NCBI GenBank assembly: GCA_023014335.1
Contig: JAECYW010000027.1
Location: forward strand, 434,001 to 498,000
DNA: 64,000 nt
Source of the DNA: Galerina marginata
Lineage: Eukaryota > Basidiomycota > Agaricomycetes > Agaricales > Galerinaceae
Direction: 5' to 3'
Positions 21,961-33,167 of this stretch are shown piece after piece. Position 1 is the first letter of the stretch. Every line of letters begins with the position of its first letter. A program made the translations under genes and the position numbers. Below the pieces are notes generated by a model, which worked only from the letters and a program-made list of their open reading frames with translations, was not told the origin of the DNA and did no database searches.

Positions 21961-23131
21961 CCTAAACGCGACTACAAAATTAGAGGTGACCGGTGACTTC
22001 TCTCACATAGTCTCCAGCTCTAATTAAAGGCGTTTGATGGTAACCGTTGGTGAGACCAGTGCTCTACCCTCATCCTGTGATCTGTCTTTTTTTTTTGGCT
22101 CTGCATGCTGATCATCACACTTGATTTGTATCTCACCGTGGAAATCCTCCTCTCTCGCCGGAGATCTGAATTCTGATGGCCTGACTACCACCACATCCGT
22201 GGACGTGAGCACCAAGATTTGGGCAGCAAATTGGGCTTGATTTCAGGCATTTTGGGGCAGTGATTTCGTTATTTCTCACTCAAGCCGTTCCTTTTATAGT
22301 TTCCCTTCACGGTGGTCTATCTGCTGTCAGAGCCTCGTGTTTACTGTGGTCTCGATCACTGATTGTTTCCCCCTCGATGTCTGTCCTTCTGAGCAGCTTT
22401 ATCATAATTACCACAGCTTAGGATTTGATTGATTTTGCAACAATGTATTTGTCATCCTGTTTCGTGGATCCCCATGTATTGTTGTGCGTGGTTCTGGGAT
22501 GCACAGTGTAAGATATTTAAACGTCGTCCACTTGTTTCGGATGCCATAGAGCGAGGATAGTTAATTTTGTGCCGTAGAGGTACGTTACAGCGTATATCAT
22601 GGAGTAGCCTTACTGAACAAAACAATCACTACATTCACCACAGGTGTGCGTTGAGCTACCCTTGCTCGATAATATTCCCAAGAAGACAAGCAGGTGGTTG
22701 TTACCATATTTTAGCCGCTTACTCACCGAGGCCAGATGTCCGTAGCGGTAATATGTACCCCAAAAATTTTCATCACCGTCGGCCAGGGATAAATTGGAGC
22801 ATCACCCCTCCTTCCACTAAATATTTGAGATATTGTTAGAAGTAAGGGGAATGTGGGACCAACAGGCAGTAGAGCAAACGGGGTAACGAGGTTTTGTTCC
22901 TGATCCAGTTCGAAAACGTGGGTTGTTGATGAGTTTATTTATGGAACCCACGCGAGAGCCACGCAAATCCAAATTTGTAACGGAATCACAGTTCCGCCCT
23001 TTGACACTGGAAAGGGCCTGATCCTGGATTCCTGATGGACACCAACGCGTCCACGCGTCCTTGAGTGGTACACCCGACGCCATGCAACCATCAAGTATCT
23101 CAGCGCCAGTAAGCTTTCGCGTTTCTTAGTT
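21961..23131. other. Gene-poor stretch
   Basis: A charged 63-codon minus-strand open frame (22024-22215, starting MVLTSTDVVVVRPSEFRS) is the only protein-like feature; it has no recognised domain and is not called. The rest is AT-rich, with a T10 run near 22087, and leads up to the 2.1 kb element. Confidence 0.4.
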
Positions 23132-23140
23132 TGTTCAAGG
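23132..23140. repeat. Left target-site duplication TGTTCAAGG
   Basis: Identical to 25229-25237 on the other side of the 2.1 kb element. Eight or nine bases may have been duplicated, since the outer T could belong to the element end. Confidence 0.65.
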
Positions 23141-25228
23141 GACTGTCAATAAAGTTACTTTTTCAAGTTAACTTGGTTAACTTGCCTCAGCCAAACATGA
23201 CCGCGTTAACTTTACTTTACTTTTTCCCACACTTGAACAAATTAACTTGAACACTCCCACGCTTTTACCGCTCAAACAATCCCCTGCAGAATATGTATGT
23301 CTGTGGGGACGTGATCTACTGTACGTACAATAGTTCTGATATCCTATAGGTACTTGTGTGGGATATATAAACACAACATACTGCAAATATAACCTCAGAA
23401 TAAGTAGTATTGAGTCAAAGTTACACACCTGTCCGAGGGCCTAAGTGATGGATGCATGAACACGCCGCGCATCTCAATTATGTGAGTGCTCTCGAGGTTG
23501 GCTACTTCGCATAGTATGTACATACGTATAATTCGTAAATTTCACATAGGGGGGTCTTTACCTAAGCTCCAAAACTATTAAAATCGGATTCTATTTGTCA
23601 ATAGCTTTTGAACGAGCCCAAAATCTCCATCGTCCGAGCAATATTACCCGAAGGATAGGAAAATTCGTTATGTTAGGGCTCTGGGACATGTTACCAAGTT
23701 GCTACAGCACGCGACCTGGAAGAATCTAATTATTGCTCAAACCCCGGGGCAGGGTGAGCACGGATCGCTGGAAATTGCATGGGTAACGCACGTGTGTCCT
23801 ACCGCCAATGCAGAACAGAGCGGCGCTCGTCAATATGGGAGAATAACAATATACTAAATCGAATTCCGTACAAATTTACTTGATGCAATTACCGTCGCTA
23901 GAAAAGTTAATTCAAGTTCACTTGTTCAAGTTAACTTTTGCCGCCTAAGTTAGTCCAAGGTAACTTGGACAAGTTAACTTCACCACTGAAGTTAGTCCAA
24001 GTTAACGTGGACAAGTTAACTTGTCCACTTGCTTTGGAATGAATCCGAATGATTTAACGCCGAGTATGGTATGGGTAGAAATTTTGCTACCCGTAGCTCA
24101 CAAAAGAACTTCAATCGTGGTGAAGAAACCCATGTCCTAAACCTGAATTCTGCCGATTTTGAAATAGGCGCCGTGCCACCAGACAAAGCAACTTTTCTGC
24201 GACCTCCGCCTTACTAGAGGCCTCTTTCAAACACTTAGACTAAGCGCACAACTGCTTTAGTCTACGCAATCTTTACATTCGGCTCAAAAGAGGGGCTGTC
24301 TGTTAGCGGGAGAGCTTTTAGTGCAGTCTTACTACTATTTCGGGGCTTGACAATAAGCCGTGTGATGAGCGCTAAATAGCCTTTTCTGGGCGTCCGTTCA
24401 GATCGTCGGACCCATTTCCATTTTAATTCCACTTTCTAAGCATGTTATCCTCTCCTCCACGGTAGACGCCAAACGTTCTATCTCCCGTGGCCTTGCAGCT
24501 TTCGTACGTCTTTTCCTTCCCTTCCTTTACCATTATTTTCCAGTTGATAGCAATCAACAGTAAGTAGTCAGGAAGCGCCGGGCTAGGAAACATCTGCCGG
24601 GCCTTTAACTCGCGCGGCGGATGTGTCCCACCGCTCAGCACAGGACAGGACGACTTCCCGCCCCACGCTGAGGAGAGGGTAGCCGAATACACTCGTCCTG
24701 TTAATTTTTTCCAACTTAGCGCCCACACACAATTGCCTCGGCCATCTAAATATCCCAACACCACTTTACCTAATTGTTAGCCACCTGTCCCACACTCTAA
24801 CCGCCTTATCCTTAGCAAGCTTTCGTTCCTCTCTTCCTTCCATTCCTCTGCCATCATATCCCAGTCCCCGATTGCAATCGACAGGACTCAGACGTGGCAG
24901 ACTAGGCACCATCCGCCAGGCCGCTGCCTCGCGCGACAGTCGGTCCTTCCCCCAGCGCAGAATCGGACGACCCGCCCACGCGCGTGGATCACATGTTTCT
25001 TCCACTGGCACTCCTTTATTCATGACTTTTTTCTACGGCAACTTGGCCCATGATCGTAACTTTCACTTGACTTATCGTAACTTTTGTGTAACTTAGCTTA
25101 GCTTTCACTTAACTTTTACTTAACTTAACTTGGACAAATTAACTTGACCAGCCAAAAGTTAGCACAAGTTAAAATAAGTTACTTTTGTATGGAAAAGTTA
25201 ATTTGTAAAAGTAACTTTGTTAACCACC
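23141..25228. mobile_element. 2.1 kb non-autonomous DNA transposon rich in AAGTTAACTT motifs
   Basis: The element lies between direct repeats TGTTCAAGG. The left end (CTGTCAATAAAGTTACTTTT) matches the complement of the right end (GGTTAACAAAGTTACTTTT) over about 20 bases. Subterminal zones (23160-23250, 23900-24035, 25050-25225) are packed with palindromic AAGTTAACTT and AACTTGGACAAGTTAACTT motifs in both orientations, the kind of array that serves as transposase-binding sites in hAT and related elements. There is no transposase: the longest open frames are about 110 codons and belong to an internal ~300-base duplication (24470-24770 versus 24790-25030). TSD length suits hAT (8) or Mutator-like (9) elements. 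Confidence 0.7.
24470..25030. repeat. Diverged internal direct duplication in the 2.1 kb element
   Basis: Blocks such as CTTTCGTACGTCTTTTCCTT near 24497 and CTTTCGTTCCTCTCTTCCTT near 24820 are followed in both copies by TTGATAGCAATCAACAG versus ATTGCAATCGACAG, then CGCGCGGCGG versus CGCGCGACAG. The two copies are about 320 bases apart and collinear. Both are more GC-rich than the AAGTTAACTT zones around them. Confidence 0.5.
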
Positions 25229-25743
25229 TGTTCAAGGCAGATAAGGCTGCAAACACGAATTAACTTCTGGCATGTATCATCATTCTCCATTTCCACGAGG
25301 TTTTACACCGAGGAATCATGAACTAGTTTCCTGATAACGCCGGAGGAACATCACCATCCGAGCTTGGTTTAAGTAGCGCCTACAAATAAGTCGGGTTGAA
25401 AGATTGGGTCCAAGTCGTGCTGGACACGTGCAACGGCGGCAGTAACGCGATGGTTTGTCTTTGGGAATATGACTGCCTTGTTTCCTTCAGTTGACTCACC
25501 AGCGCTATCTATGTCCTGCAAATCAGACTATATTTAAATAGTTCTCTCACCGTCGGGTAAATTGTCAGCGATACTTATGGCAATTTATGTATGTAGGACG
25601 CTCTCGTCTGCTAAAATCCCACACGGTGACTCAAAGGACCGGTTTTTGGGGCCGGGCGACTTACTCAAAGATCAGACTATAAATTCTGTTGGCTATGCAA
25701 GTGTAGCTTCGTCAAGATGTTGTAGGACCCCGGATATAATATA

Positions 25744-26512
25744 GCACTGTTATCGATTTCGGTTGGTTTACTCCTTCGCCTCCTCATAATTCTGTGTATA
25801 CCTCTCCAATTCCGTTGGATTTGCCATTGACAGATAATACTGCTCGAGTTAGTGTCATGCGTTGGATTCCTCAGGTCACTGGGGCATAAATAACATTCTA
25901 TTCGTTGCAGAGCCTAGCGTTGACAAGTGGCGCAGTTGCCCGGATATTCTATCTACCATGCCGGAGGCCCGCAATAGAGAAAGGACATATCCCCCTAATG
26001 ACTCGAGTGGTTCCAATCTACAACTTTTTGTTCCAAAGCGTTCAGTGCCGCTACCGCCCCTATCCGACGTACGAATTATACTCCATCCTTGTTTGGAATA
26101 CACCGACGCGATGCCGACAATAACATATGACCTCAATGCCTTTCCATCGACTGCAATTCTTCGTCCGACGGGGCAGAAAGGAAATGCCGAACAGTGGAGA
26201 CGCTATCCTGCGATGCACCCCTCAGTTGGCTCGTTAACCATCAGGATAGCCGAGGTCTTCCGGCCAATTGTTGTGTTCCCAGCGACACTAGATGACAGCA
26301 TCGTTACGATTGACGATGTCCTGAAGGCTGTGTGGCGGTCAGTGCATTTGACTGCCCAGGAGAGCCATCAAGGGGTCGATGTTTGGCAACAGGCACAATC
26401 CCGAAATAGGCAGAACGGCGTTTACCAGAATAAATTTGGCACCAGTTGGTGGTGGGCGGGTCTGTATCCAAGTCCTGAGGAAAGGGATGTCTGGATTCTT
26501 CACACACAATGA
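25744..26512 (+). CDS. DUF6699-type protein, 5' exon(s) unresolved
   Basis: The C-terminal 150 residues carry the pattern of the agaricomycete DUF6699 domain: ILHPCLEYTDAMPTITYDL, an FPSTAI segment, LTIRIAEVFRPIVVFPA with VTIDDVLKAVWRSV, then a helix and a C-terminal FGTSWWWAGLYPSPEERDVW, with the stop at 26510-26512. Upstream, a reading frame (IDFGWFTPSPPHNSVYTSPI through MRWIPQ) starts after a TATAG acceptor at 25743. It joins through a short intron (about 25873-25910, ending GCAGAG) to PSVDKWRSCPDILSTM. DUF6699 proteins are cytosolic proteins of unknown role expanded in mushrooms. The true first exon and start ATG lie upstream of 25744 and were not found; alternatively translation starts at the ATG at 25959. 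Confidence 0.7.
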
Positions 26513-27401
26513 AATTTCTTTACCTATAGTCTGCTTTCTTCCTTCGTAATGAACTAATGAGCCGGTAATCATGTATTGAAAATATTGAAATTAACCTCAT
26601 TTTCCTATTTTTCCTTATATACATCTCGCTGCGAGGGGAGAACATCCTCTTCTGTATTTTCCCTCTGGATCTTGCTAGCAATAAGGGGAGCCAGGGGACT
26701 AAATGCTGATTCACCGCTTCCGGCGAGTCGTCATTTTTAGAGGTTACAGACTTCTATATTTTCGATCAATTTTCGATTTTGCTCCTCGGTCAGTTGAAGG
26801 TTTTCCCCGTTTTGAGTGCTCAGGCATCGCGGGATCTTGGCTTTTTTTGTCCCTCAAGTTTCAACATGCTTTCTAGGACCCCCATATTCCGTGACGTTCA
26901 ATCTTTCCAATGTCCGAATTTAATTGAAATTTAATCAACAAGCTGTGCGAAATGTGATTAGATTAGATAGCGAGCTCTATCAGCGGCTGTGCGGTTTCGG
27001 TCCAGCCCGTTGCGGTTTCCTGGTGGTGCAATGCATGGCTACTGGAAGCTTTCCGGGCTCGCCAGATCTTAGTTGCTAGAATGTAGGTGTCTTTTTTTTT
27101 TCTATCTTCCAGTACGCCCTTCGAAAGGATCAATGCTGTGAGCAGTGTGGGGCAACATGTGTTTTGGTGCCTGAAAGCGGGTCGCTAATCCGTGGGTTGC
27201 GGGACACACAGCTTATCGACCGGAACCATATCATTGATTCATTGATCATACCTTTCCTTTGCTCTCCAGACTGATCATCTCTCATTTTATTCCCAGTAAT
27301 CAGATCATCCTAGCGAATACGTAGACGAGGTGCGAGCCTACCGCCAGTTCGACGCAACAGCGGTAAGTTGCCTTCCAATCCAGACATATGCCAAAAAATT
27401 G
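26513..27401. other. Intergenic with a degraded repeat
   Basis: Contains GATTAGATTAGAT at about 26957, followed by a ~100-base segment (CTATCAGCGGCTGTGC, then GCATGGCTACTGGAAGC) that resembles 50670-50820. No gene. The promoter of the F-box gene must lie near 27200-27400. Confidence 0.5.
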
Positions 27402-29243
27402 ATGCCTTGGGTAGTTCAAATGGATTATGATTACTGGATGCCGAATGCTGTTGTCCTACCCCCAATGCCGGAAGCCACAGAAGAGACCCCGGAAGAGGAA
27501 CAGGAGACCCCACTAATCGACTCCTTTCCCTTTGCTTCTCGCCTCAAAACTAATTACATACCGTCGGAGGAAGAAATCGTCGAAATCGAGGGATTACTCA
27601 AAGCGCCCGCGAAGGAACTTGAGGATATGGCAGCTGAAATTGACCGTCTTCAAGCGGAGCTGGACGCGCAGAAGAAGAAGCATGGGAATCTACAGAAACA
27701 GTACACGTCGTGCTCTGCCCTTGTGTCCGTTCCTCGACGTCTTCCGGACGACATCCTCCGCGAAATGTTTCTCCGCTGTCTCCCAACGAAGAACAATGCA
27801 CTCATGGACAAAGATACTGCGCCACTCATCTTTACTCGAATTTGCAACCACTGGCGCCGAGTTGCGCTCTCCACTCCTTTGCTTTGGTCGACAATTCACA
27901 TTCCCGTCACTCGTGAGGAGATGCCAAGGCGGAGGGCTCAATTATGGCCGAAAGTAGTGTTTACGGAGGAGGAAGCCATTGCAAGGGCCGTTGGACGCGC
28001 AGGGTTTATTTCCAGGTGGCTGCAACGGTCAGGTGCTGCTCCTCTTCACCTCTCGTTCTTCGGCTCCAGGCAATTACCAACAACCCCGCCAGTATTCTTC
28101 GAAAAATACATCGAAACTGTACTTCCATTCGCTCCGCGATTGAAAAGCTTATGGGTAACCGGACCGCATGGCTCGTATGAACGGCTCACTGCTGTACCCG
28201 CTTCTGACCTACGTTGCCTCGAATCTCTGTTTGTTAACCTCCACCACTCCAGCCCTTTGCCTTCCGACGATTTTGGATCGTGGAACAAGTGCGGTTTACT
28301 TCGATCCGCAAGCCTTCGCAGACTGTCAATACGCCCCCCTCTCCAGCACATCAAGGAATTCGAGATTAATTGGTCTCAGCTCACCCACATCGCTCTAGGA
28401 GGCGGTAGTGAGCACCATTTTTCTGGTGCTTTCCTGGGCCTAAATGACGTTTCCATCATTCTTCAACCTTGTTCAAATTTAATTGACTGCGTGCTTAGTT
28501 TCAGACCAAATTTCTACCCAGATACATTCGAGAATGTTCTCTCGGTCTACCTGCCCGCTCTTCGACGATTATCAATCCAAGAGCACATGAACGTATTACC
28601 CCTCATTGAGAAAATCGAAGCTCCAAAGCTCCAGGAGATCAGTTTTCAAAGTACGGTTCGCGAGGCCAACCTCACCTTATCCGCTCTGATAGGTCAGACA
28701 CGCGGACCTATTCGAAAAATTGCGATCGATTCGGTAGACCTAACTCATGACACCCTCATTAAATGCCTCGCCAACTGTCCTGAATTAACGTCCTTATCCC
28801 TCAAAAAAACGTCCAATCTTGGATACGACTACCAATTAGCGAACAACATTCCTGAATTATCGATTGATGATCAATTCCTGGAATTTTTAACTACTGAAGG
28901 CTGTCCTCGCCTCGAAGTTTTCAGCTGCCATTTCCCCGTCGACTTCTCTTTCGACAGGTTCATAGCCTTCGTTCGAAGCAAACAAGACGGCTTGAATTCT
29001 GGCCTTGCTAAGCTCAAGAGTATTTCCCTACGCCATACGTTCCCTCAGGGTGCAGAAACAATCCCATGGGAATTGCGCCCGGAGATGAAGCAATACATCG
29101 ATGCAGGACTCTCGTTCAAGTACAACTACACCCCTCTTTGGCAGTCACCGTCCGGTCGTTGCTTCCAGGCTAACGATGGAATTCCTTTTGGATTTTTCGG
29201 AAATGACGATGACGACGAAATTTGGAAATGGAAAGAAGACTGA
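27402..29243 (+). CDS. F-box protein with leucine-rich-like C-terminal region
   Basis: An uninterrupted 613-codon frame. Residues about 25-110 are acidic and then coiled-coil (LEDMAAEIDRLQAELDAQKK). The F-box-like domain follows (SVPRRLPDDILREMFLRCLP ... ICNHWRRVALSTPLLWSTI), with the Pro, Ile-Leu and C-x-W-R-x-A-x-x-x-P-x-L-W pattern seen in the large basidiomycete F-box family. The C-terminal 400 residues show irregular leucine-rich repeats (LRSASLRRLSI, LSVYLPALRRLSI, LTSLSLKKTSNLG). F-box proteins recruit substrates to SCF (Skp1-Cullin-F-box) ubiquitin ligases; the target is unknown. The frame is open upstream to 27330 but without an ATG; the first in-frame ATG is 27402, and the ATG at 27420 is an alternative. 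An upstream intron (GTAAGT at 27363) could join an earlier exon. Confidence 0.85.
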   Translation: MPWVVQMDYDYWMPNAVVLPPMPEATEETPEEEQETPLIDSFPFASRLKTNYIPSEEEIVEIEGLLKAPAKELEDMAAEIDRLQAELDAQKKKHGNLQKQYTSCSALVSVPRRLPDDILREMFLRCLPTKNNALMDKDTAPLIFTRICNHWRRVALSTPLLWSTIHIPVTREEMPRRRAQLWPKVVFTEEEAIARAVGRAGFISRWLQRSGAAPLHLSFFGSRQLPTTPPVFFEKYIETVLPFAPRLKSLWVTGPHGSYERLTAVPASDLRCLESLFVNLHHSSPLPSDDFGSWNKCGLLRSASLRRLSIRPPLQHIKEFEINWSQLTHIALGGGSEHHFSGAFLGLNDVSIILQPCSNLIDCVLSFRPNFYPDTFENVLSVYLPALRRLSIQEHMNVLPLIEKIEAPKLQEISFQSTVREANLTLSALIGQTRGPIRKIAIDSVDLTHDTLIKCLANCPELTSLSLKKTSNLGYDYQLANNIPELSIDDQFLEFLTTEGCPRLEVFSCHFPVDFSFDRFIAFVRSKQDGLNSGLAKLKSISLRHTFPQGAETIPWELRPEMKQYIDAGLSFKYNYTPLWQSPSGRCFQANDGIPFGFFGNDDDDEIWKWKED

Positions 29244-29466
29244 AGGCGTGCTTTATTTGCGAAGCTTACGCTTGTAATTACCAGAGAAAATGCGATAGTT
29301 TAATATGATTTTATCGAGCAGTGCCATCTGAGTTTCGACACCCTAAAGGAGTATAGAATTTCGTTTGCGAAATCGAAATGAATTCGAAAAGTGAAGCAGT
29401 CTTTTATTATAGGGTCACAAGGGCGCGACGAATATCGAGTTTTGAATGCCCTCTCCTCTGAATATT

Positions 29467-30811
29467 TCACCAAATTGTGTTCGCCAGAACAGTCTGGCCG
29501 ATTGTCTGACCGAAGAATTTGTTTGCGTAGGCTATGCGTTAAAATATCAGCATATTTTCCAATGGTAAACGGGTTAACTTACTGCTAGGGTGATAGTTAT
29601 TTCTAATGATGCGGGTGGGACGGAAGAGTGATCAGTCAGTGAATTGGAAATTAGAAAGTAATTCGTGTCAGGCTCACCCCCAGAAATCAGTCTTCGCAGA
29701 GCCAAACGAGGTTGCGTCCTGGAATCCGTACGTTTTAGGCGAGTTTAGCATAGTGGTGAATTGTGCATGAGAATCATAAATGAATGTCTTGACCTAGATA
29801 CACCAGCCAGAGTATATCATCAGCAAGCAAGAAGGCGCATCAAGACCGACGGACGCACTCCACTATTCGAGGACTGGAATGACTTTATCTTCGCAGCCAG
29901 TTTGGTGTTGAAGGTGTTAATGACGGATTTCTCCAGCGCTTGTGCTGAGGTAGACTGGGCAAGCATCTGTAGGTTTAGATTGGCTTAAATATTCTGGGCT
30001 GAAAAACGACAAAAATCGTACGAGAGGAGTGCGATCGATGGGCGGTACATTTAGGAAAAGGAAGTTCCTTCCTCCTGCATTGTACTGTCCAAAATAAGTA
30101 AGAATATGATTCCAACCACGAAAGGGAAAGCTTACTAGTTTTTGAACCAATGCGAAGTACGCGTTTAGTAGAGTGTCAGAGAACCTATAGATATCAGGAA
30201 TGATTATCAGCACCATCCAGCGATTAATGAGAAATAGGAGCTCACGCTGAGCGATCCCCTCCGTTGCCGTAGCTGTTTCCAATGTCGTTGACACCGATCC
30301 AGATTGAGAATATAGCATTAGCACTTGTCCACGGAGTCGACGCAGGCTTCTTCGCGGCACCGTTCAGGAACTCGTTTACTTGGTCCGTCAAACTTAGGAC
30401 CGATGGTGTAAATGGCTTGACGAGATTCGCGTCGATAGTCGCACCACCGTATGCGTAGTTGTATGTGTAAACCAAAGAGCGATTGTACGTTGCTGTCACG
30501 TATCCGACCCAATTTTCCCCGCCAGTTGCAGAGAACCCAGGGAACGGTGGATTACCGATGGGATTCGCGGTGTTGGGGAGCGTCCCAGTTGTCACAAAGC
30601 CAGTCTGGGAGTATGAATCGCCACTGGGGAGTGGATAAAATCGTCTATCAATAAATAAAATACGAAGGACGTACAAGCCAAACCAGTAGTTCGGTTTGAC
30701 GGCGTTGCTGATCAGAGTAGCGTCTGCCGCTGGCCCTTTTGCGACGGCGGCAATGGAAGTTTCGAGCAATAGCCCGAGCACTAGAGAAAGAGCAGCTGAG
30801 AGACGAAGCAT
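29467..30811 (-). CDS. Secreted GDSL/CE16-type carbohydrate esterase
   Basis: A spliced minus-strand gene starting at 30811 with a signal peptide (MLRLSAALSLVLGLLLETS). After the first intron (30626-30677) the GDSL nucleophile block reads GDSYSQTGF. The oxyanion block follows (YNYAYGGATIDANLV), then block III GVND (IFSIWIGVNDIGNSYG), FSDTLLNAYFALVQKL, NAGGRNFLFLNVPPIDRTPL, KTFIYDSHAQFTTMLNS and block V WGNNYHPS, ending FFGQTIGQTVLANTIW at the TGA at 29467-29469. Order and length (about 300 residues) fit fungal CE16 acetylesterases, which remove acetyl groups from hemicellulose oligomers outside the cell. At least six introns. In block V the usual Asp three residues before the catalytic His reads Asn. 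A 4-amino-acid uncertainty remains around the penultimate splice. Confidence 0.88.
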
Positions 30812-32112
30812 ATTGGAACGACAATAGAGATCAGGTTCCAGGACGACGATTTCCTGTCAATTTATAGGGAGAGAGAACGGAAGTGATTGTCATGTGGTGG
30901 TGCTGGCGCCGTGCATGATGACTAGAGGGACCAACGGACAGCGGCTCAGACGGGAATTGCTTCATTTTGGACCGAAAATCATCCGAAAATAGATGTCGGT
31001 GTCTGTAAGCGACGGATAAAAGAATAAGAAGGCGCTGGTAGAAGGGATGACGAACCGAGGAATTGTAACTTCCTTGGCGTCTTGCCAGTAAAATTGGATA
31101 TGAGTCGATATTAACTGCCACCTGATCTTTAGAGCAGAACCGTCATCGAGCCACGAGGAAAGACACCTGATCCAAACTCAGGGCGGCCGCCCCACATGTA
31201 GGCCTTACTTACGGACTTTCTACGGGATTGAGTACATGCTTTACAGCTTTACTCCTTCGACGCAGGCCAACTAGTAGTTTGCTGGCGAATTAATAATAAG
31301 TATAAGAAAATGAAAATTGAGTGGCACATTACCTGTTGGTACCGTCCACTTTGCACCCGGTGATTTTGTTAGATTGAAATAAAAATCCAACGATAAGGGA
31401 CTTCGAAGTCGCTTTGAATGTTTGGAGCTTTGCCTTCGGGATTTATTGAATAAGGCTTCAGCTATTTTGTCGAGTCGAGCCAAATTACACTGGACTGGAT
31501 TCCTTAGACTCCCGTACGCAACCTACAAAACTGGTAGCTGCATTCGACGAATAGACCAGAACCGGGATAGGCTCTCGATGCCATGGTATAGATAAGGACG
31601 TTGGCTATGTAGTTCGCATAGTTGGTATCATTAACATGTGCTCGTGAGGTAGGAACAGAGTCGCTCGGCTAATTTGCGAGTCCAGAAACGCATCTAGGCC
31701 AAAACCTTGATGCAAGTCGGTCGGTAGAACCGCAGCCTCCGACGTGGAATGGGATAGTTGGGATTACCAGAACATATGCCTTAGAAAGTTGATATGCCAA
31801 TAGACCTGGCGAGGTTATCAAATCCATTCCGAATTTAAGCTGCTCGTCGCGAGGGCATGCGTAGGTGTGCCCAGCAGCACTGATCGAAACGGGGTCAGAA
31901 ACAACCTGGTAAGGGGTGCCACGATGGACCAATCCGTTTTATAGAGCAACTAGATATCCCGAGGAACCAGATTACGGCGTGGAATGGTAGCTCAATTGAG
32001 TTCGAGGCTACTCGAAACATACCCCAACCCGCAACATGTCTGGTATAATATCAAGCCGTATCGCCGGCCTCCAACGGGCTCAGATCGCGGCCAATGAATC
32101 AATGCAGACCAG
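30812..32112. other. Intergenic, no gene seen
   Basis: Promoter side of the esterase gene. Minus-strand open stretches at 31271-31483 and 31669-31932 have no recognised motif. Confidence 0.45.
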
Positions 32113-32118
32113 TTGCAC
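32113..32118. repeat. Left target-site duplication TTGCAC
   Basis: Six bases directly outside the left end of the foldback element. The identical hexamer at 33162-33167 lies directly outside the right end. Confidence 0.7.
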
Positions 32119-33161
32119 TATGGCTGTTGATGTGCACATTTATTATTTCCGGTATATAAGTCTCATATTTAGTGTTCCCAGATATGAAGACACCTCGATT
32201 TCAATTGCAGTAAGAGTAAAATTCACATTCCCGGGGAACTTAAGCCTATTCCCAGATAGTTAAGTTGTCTTTTCAGTCACTTACTAGAGAGAAAAATGAT
32301 TCCACCGTGGAACTGGTCGTATTCCCTATCAATAAACGCAATTCCCGGATACTTATGTTTTATTCCCAGAGATATAAGTGCGTTTTCGATAGGGAATAAG
32401 TGACGGAGATAATCAATTACGTAATCTCGGCTGATGCGGCCATCACGATGCGCATCAGAGCTTCAAAGGCCGCCGTCCGCTTCACTTCGAGAGCGCGCGG
32501 GCAGTCTGTGCGCATCCTCTGTGCTGGGCTATCCAAAATTAGTAGTAAAATAGACTTAAATGTTTGAAATATGTTACATTTTGGTCTCTGCGGTGCACCA
32601 TGGCCTTGCAAAGTCCCTTGACAGCCTTTTCTCAACATCTAAATCACTTTTGAATGGTTTACGACCACCTCTCAAAGGCCAAACAGCTGATAGATTCCAA
32701 ATTGGTGGATTTAATGTCATATTCTCCTCATTTATAAAAGGAATTGCATCAAATTAGCGCCGTAAATGCAGGCAGGCAGCGCACGCGCTCTCGAATGAAG
32801 CGGACGGCGGCCTTTGAAGCTCTGATGCGCATCGTGATGGCCGCATCAGCCGAGATTACGTAATTGATTATCTCCGTCACTTATTCCCTATCGAAAACGC
32901 ACTTATATCTCTGGGAATAAAACATAAGTATCCGGGAATTGCGTTTATTGATAGGGAATACGACCAGTTCCACGGTGGAATCATTTTTCTCTCTAGTAAG
33001 TGACTGAAAAGACAACTTAACTATCTGGGAATAGGCTTAAGTTCCCCGGGAATGTGAATTTTACTCTTACTGCAATTGAAATCGAGGTGTCTTCATATCT
33101 GGGAACACTAAATATGAGACTTATATACCAGAAATAATAAATGTGCACATCAACAGCCATA
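32119..33161. mobile_element. Foldback transposable element with ~380-base near-perfect inverted repeats
   Basis: The left arm (32119-32499) and right arm (32784-33161) are inverted copies of each other over about 380 bases, differing at only about three positions (for example CCGGTATA versus CTGGTATA, and one missing C in CTTCACTTCG). The ends read TATGGCTGTTGATG...CATCAACAGCCATA and abut the direct repeat TTGCAC. The 284-base middle has no open frame. Each arm contains two diverged copies of a ~37-base block (ATTCCCGG-ACTTA...TATTCCCAGA-A-TAAG). The near identity of the arms points to recent insertion or gene conversion. No transposase; the superfamily is undetermined. Confidence 0.9.
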
Positions 33162-33167
33162 TTGCAC
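33162..33167. repeat. Right target-site duplication TTGCAC
   Basis: Matches 32113-32118 exactly and directly abuts the CATCAACAGCCATA end of the foldback element. Confidence 0.7.

Noticed and set aside
22024..22215. Charged 63-codon minus-strand frame
   Set aside because: Single short frame without splice partners or family; could be chance.
24423..25096. Protein-coding gene inside the 2.1 kb element
   Set aside because: Frames on both strands arise from the GC-rich internal duplication and do not match a transposase.
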